64,000 nt of DNA from Mycolicibacterium lacusdiani. GTDB taxonomy: Bacteria > Actinomycetota > Actinomycetes > Mycobacteriales > Mycobacteriaceae. The stretch spans positions 434,001 to 498,000 of the forward strand of contig NZ_JAKCFC010000002.1 of assembly GCF_021916785.1 (NCBI RefSeq), written 5' to 3'. The position numbers were made by a program, and so were the translations under genes. A model generated the notes under the pieces. That model saw nothing but the letters and a program-made list of their open reading frames with translations, was not told where the DNA came from and did not search any database. Shown here piece by piece: positions 61,733-64,000 of this stretch. Position 1 is the first letter of the stretch. Each line of letters opens with the position of its first letter.

Positions 61733-61820
61733 GCGCGGGATCCGCCCGGAACACCGGTCGGAAGCCGAAGATGGCGGCTAGCCCCCAGAGGGCCTGCCGA
61801 CGAGCCCCAACCTCTGTCGA

Positions 61821-61878
61821 CGAGCGTGCGTGAACTCGGGTTCGGGCGCGGCGTGTCGCCCGCAGACACGCACGCTCG
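61821..61878. repeat. Nested inverted repeat upstream of pepC
   Basis: CGAGCGTGCGTG (61821-61832) and CACGCACGCTCG (61867-61878) are perfect 12-bp arms. Inside, GCGTGTC (61851-61857) and GACACGC (61865-61871) form a second hairpin that competes with the outer one. It ends 25 bp before the pepC start. Confidence 0.6.
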
Positions 61879-61903
61879 CCGGAGGAGGGGTCAAGATGGA
61901 GCG

Positions 61904-63199
61904 ATGGCAGCCAGTCCCCAGAGTCTCTGCGACTTCATCGACGCGTCGCCGTCGCCGTTCCACGTGTGCGCCACGGTCGCGGCCCAGCTGCGGGACGAGG
62001 GCTTCACCGAAGTGGCCGAAGCCGACGCCTGGCCCTCGGACGACGGCGGGTACTTCACCGTCCGGGCGGGGTCACTGGTGGCGTGGCGGGCGGGGGCGGC
62101 CGCGACGCCTTTCCGCATCGTCGGCGCGCATACCGACAGCCCCAACCTGCGGGTCAAGCAGCATCCCGACCGGGTCGTCGCCGGGTGGCGCGTGGTCGCG
62201 TTGCAGCCGTACGGCGGCGCCTGGTTGAACTCCTGGCTCGACCGCGACCTCGGCATCAGCGGGCGGCTGTCCTTCCGGCAGGGCGGCACCGGCGGGCAGG
62301 AGCGCAGCGACCCGGGGAGGAAATACCGAGTCGAGCACCGGCTGGTCCGGATCGACGACCCGCTGCTGCGGGTCCCGCAGCTCGCGATTCACCTCTCCGA
62401 GGACCGCAAGGGCGTCGAACTCAACCCCCAGCGCCACCTCAACGCCGTTTGGGGCTCGGGCGACGGCATCGGCGACTTCATCGGCTACGTCGCAGAGCAC
62501 GCCGACGTCGACCCGGGTGACGTGCTGGCCGCCGACCTCATGACCCATGACCTGACGCCGTCGACGCTGATCGGGGCCGACCGCGACCTGGTCAGTGCGC
62601 CACGGCTGGACAACCAGGGCACCTGCTACGCCGGGCTGGAGGCGTTCCTCGCCGCGCAACCGGGGGACTGCCTCCCGGTGCTGGCGCTGTTCGACCACGA
62701 GGAGGTCGGGTCGACGTCCGACCACGGTGCGCAGTCGGACCTGCTGTCGACGGTGCTCGAGCGGATCACCCTCGCGGCGGGCGGCAGCCGTGAGGACTTC
62801 CTGCGGCGGCTGTCCGGGTCGATGGTCGCCTCCGGCGACATGGCGCACGCCACCCATCCGAACTACCCGGACCGGCACGAACCGGGTCACCTGATCGAGG
62901 TCAACGGCGGACCGGTGCTCAAGGTGCAGCCGAATCTCCGTTACGCGACCGACGGCCGCACCGCCGCGGCGTTCGCCATGGCCTGCGAGCAGGCCGGTGT
63001 GCCGATGCAGCGCTACGAGCACCGGGCCGACCTGCCGTGCGGGTCCACGATCGGGCCCATGACCGCCGCGGGCACCGGGATCCCGACGGTCGACGTGGGT
63101 GCGGCCCAGCTGGCCATGCACTCGGCGCGCGAACTCATGGGCGCCGACGACGTGCGCTCCTATTCCCTCGCATTGCAGGCCTTCCTGTCACCGGGCTGA
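61904..63199 (+). CDS. pepC: M18-family aspartyl aminopeptidase
   Basis: A 431-residue metallopeptidase from ATG 61904. Zinc-site and catalytic segments: [19 protein letters not shown] (first His and Asp), [18 protein letters not shown] (bridging Asp), [20 protein letters not shown] (Glu-Glu), and [16 protein letters not shown] plus SARELMG near the end. It removes N-terminal acidic residues in the cytoplasm, as a large oligomer in relatives. Corresponds to Rv0800 and lies 14 bp upstream of a VOC gene. Confidence 0.93.
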   Translation: MAASPQSLCDFIDASPSPFHVCATVAAQLRDEGFTEVAEADAWPSDDGGYFTVRAGSLVAWRAGAAATPFRIVGAHTDSPNLRVKQHPDRVVAGWRVVALQPYGGAWLNSWLDRDLGISGRLSFRQGGTGGQERSDPGRKYRVEHRLVRIDDPLLRVPQLAIHLSEDRKGVELNPQRHLNAVWGSGDGIGDFIGYVAEHADVDPGDVLAADLMTHDLTPSTLIGADRDLVSAPRLDNQGTCYAGLEAFLAAQPGDCLPVLALFDHEEVGSTSDHGAQSDLLSTVLERITLAAGGSREDFLRRLSGSMVASGDMAHATHPNYPDRHEPGHLIEVNGGPVLKVQPNLRYATDGRTAAAFAMACEQAGVPMQRYEHRADLPCGSTIGPMTAAGTGIPTVDVGAAQLAMHSARELMGADDVRSYSLALQAFLSPG

Positions 63200-63213
63200 G
63201 TTAACGTGCCCGC

Positions 63214-63561
63214 ATGTCCCTCGACATCGAGATGATCACGTTCGACTGCACCGACCCCGACACGCTCGCGAGCTGGTGGGCAGGCGCCGTGGGCGGCGAG
63301 GTGAACGCCGTCGCACCCGGCGAATTCGTCATGGTCGCCAGGCCGAAGGGCCCGACCCTGGGCTTCCAGCGGGTGCCCGATCCCACACCCGGCAAGAACA
63401 GGGTGCATCTGGACTTCCACGCCGCCGACCGCGAGGCGGAGGTCGCCCGACTGGTGGCGGCCGGCGCGACCGAGACGGGTCGCAACAGCTTCGGACCCGA
63501 GTTCGAATGGGTGGTGCTCTCCGACCCCGAGGGCAACGCGTTCTGCGTCGCGGGGCAGTAG
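63214..63561 (+). CDS. VOC (glyoxalase/bleomycin-resistance) family protein (Rv0801-type)
   Basis: A 115-residue protein from ATG 63214. The two beta-alpha-beta-beta-beta modules of the vicinal-oxygen-chelate fold are seen in DIEMITFDCTDPDTLASWWA and RVHLDFHAADREAEVARLVA, ending VVLSDPEGNAFCV. A single-domain protein would work as a dimer. Substrate unknown. Same length and place as Rv0801, between pepC and purL. Confidence 0.85.
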   Translation: MSLDIEMITFDCTDPDTLASWWAGAVGGEVNAVAPGEFVMVARPKGPTLGFQRVPDPTPGKNRVHLDFHAADREAEVARLVAAGATETGRNSFGPEFEWVVLSDPEGNAFCVAGQ

Positions 63562-63596
63562 TCCGTCGCTGGTTCGTTCGGCGACGGTTCAGCACC

Positions 63597-63602
63597 TAAA
63601 CT
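63597..63602 (+). promoter_or_regulatory. -10 hexamer of a leaderless purL promoter
   Basis: TAAACT, then 6 nt, then GTG 63609. No ribosome binding site. Confidence 0.6.
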
Positions 63603-63608
63603 GTCTTC

Positions 63609-64000
<392 letters not shown>

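Overview
This is a high-GC actinobacterial chromosome segment, almost certainly from a fast-growing Mycobacterium (Mycolicibacterium). From about 20.9 kb rightward the gene order follows, as far as I recall it, the M. tuberculosis Rv0756c-Rv0803 interval: phoP-phoR, HIT protein, the cyp51 cluster, an aldehyde dehydrogenase cluster, purD, purB, cyp126, purC, ptrB, purS-purQ, encapsulin/DyP, pepC, purL. GTG, TTG and 4-nt ATGA/GTGA overlaps are common. There is no gene-free stretch longer than about 300 bp. All identifications come from reading the sequence, with no database search.

0-20.6 kb (accessory, mostly minus strand). The end of a nitronate monooxygenase is followed by two large secreted surface proteins, a DUF4185 protein and a 1622-residue protein that places an RCC1-like propeller among cadherin-like repeats. 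Both share the same N-terminal export module. Between them lie a GAF-ANTAR regulator behind a SigF-type promoter and a TetR/DUF1214/sulfotransferase operon. Next is a tightly overlapped operon encoding a DeoR regulator, an APC permease, a glycerol-kinase-like FGGY kinase, a GlpA-like FAD dehydrogenase and an FAD/NAD partner. This looks like a catabolic route for an unidentified polyol-like or amino-alcohol-like substrate. A membrane diguanylate cyclase follows.

20.8-28.6 kb. tRNA-Thr(TGT), a protein made of 13 tandem decapeptides, PhoPR with a PhoP box, a HIT protein, a DUF222/HNH gene with a perfect LexA box, an SDR with a probable CTG start, a SnoaL-fold protein and an AdhB-type alcohol dehydrogenase.

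28.7-40.3 kb. A steroid/lipid oxidation region: CYP51, its ferredoxin, an SDR, CYP123-like P450 and a TetR on the minus strand. Divergent from these are an aldehyde dehydrogenase, SDR, HIBADH-like, CMD-like and an uncharacterised 408-residue protein. A TetR and a CYP125-like P450 follow. Two copies of GGACA-N2-TGTCC sit in the divergent promoter region.

40.4-64 kb. Purine biosynthesis genes purD, purB, purC, purS, purQ and the start of purL, interleaved with an esterase, TetRs, an APC permease, the RNase H-like/alarmone synthetase fusion RelZ, CYP126, an AbiEi/DUF559 protein, oligopeptidase B, a glutathione peroxidase, an FAD dehydrogenase, an encapsulin with its DyP cargo, aminopeptidase PepC and a VOC protein. 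purD, purB, purC, purL and the DyP-encapsulin operon each have a TANNNT -10 hexamer 6-8 nt before the start codon, so they are probably transcribed as leaderless mRNAs.
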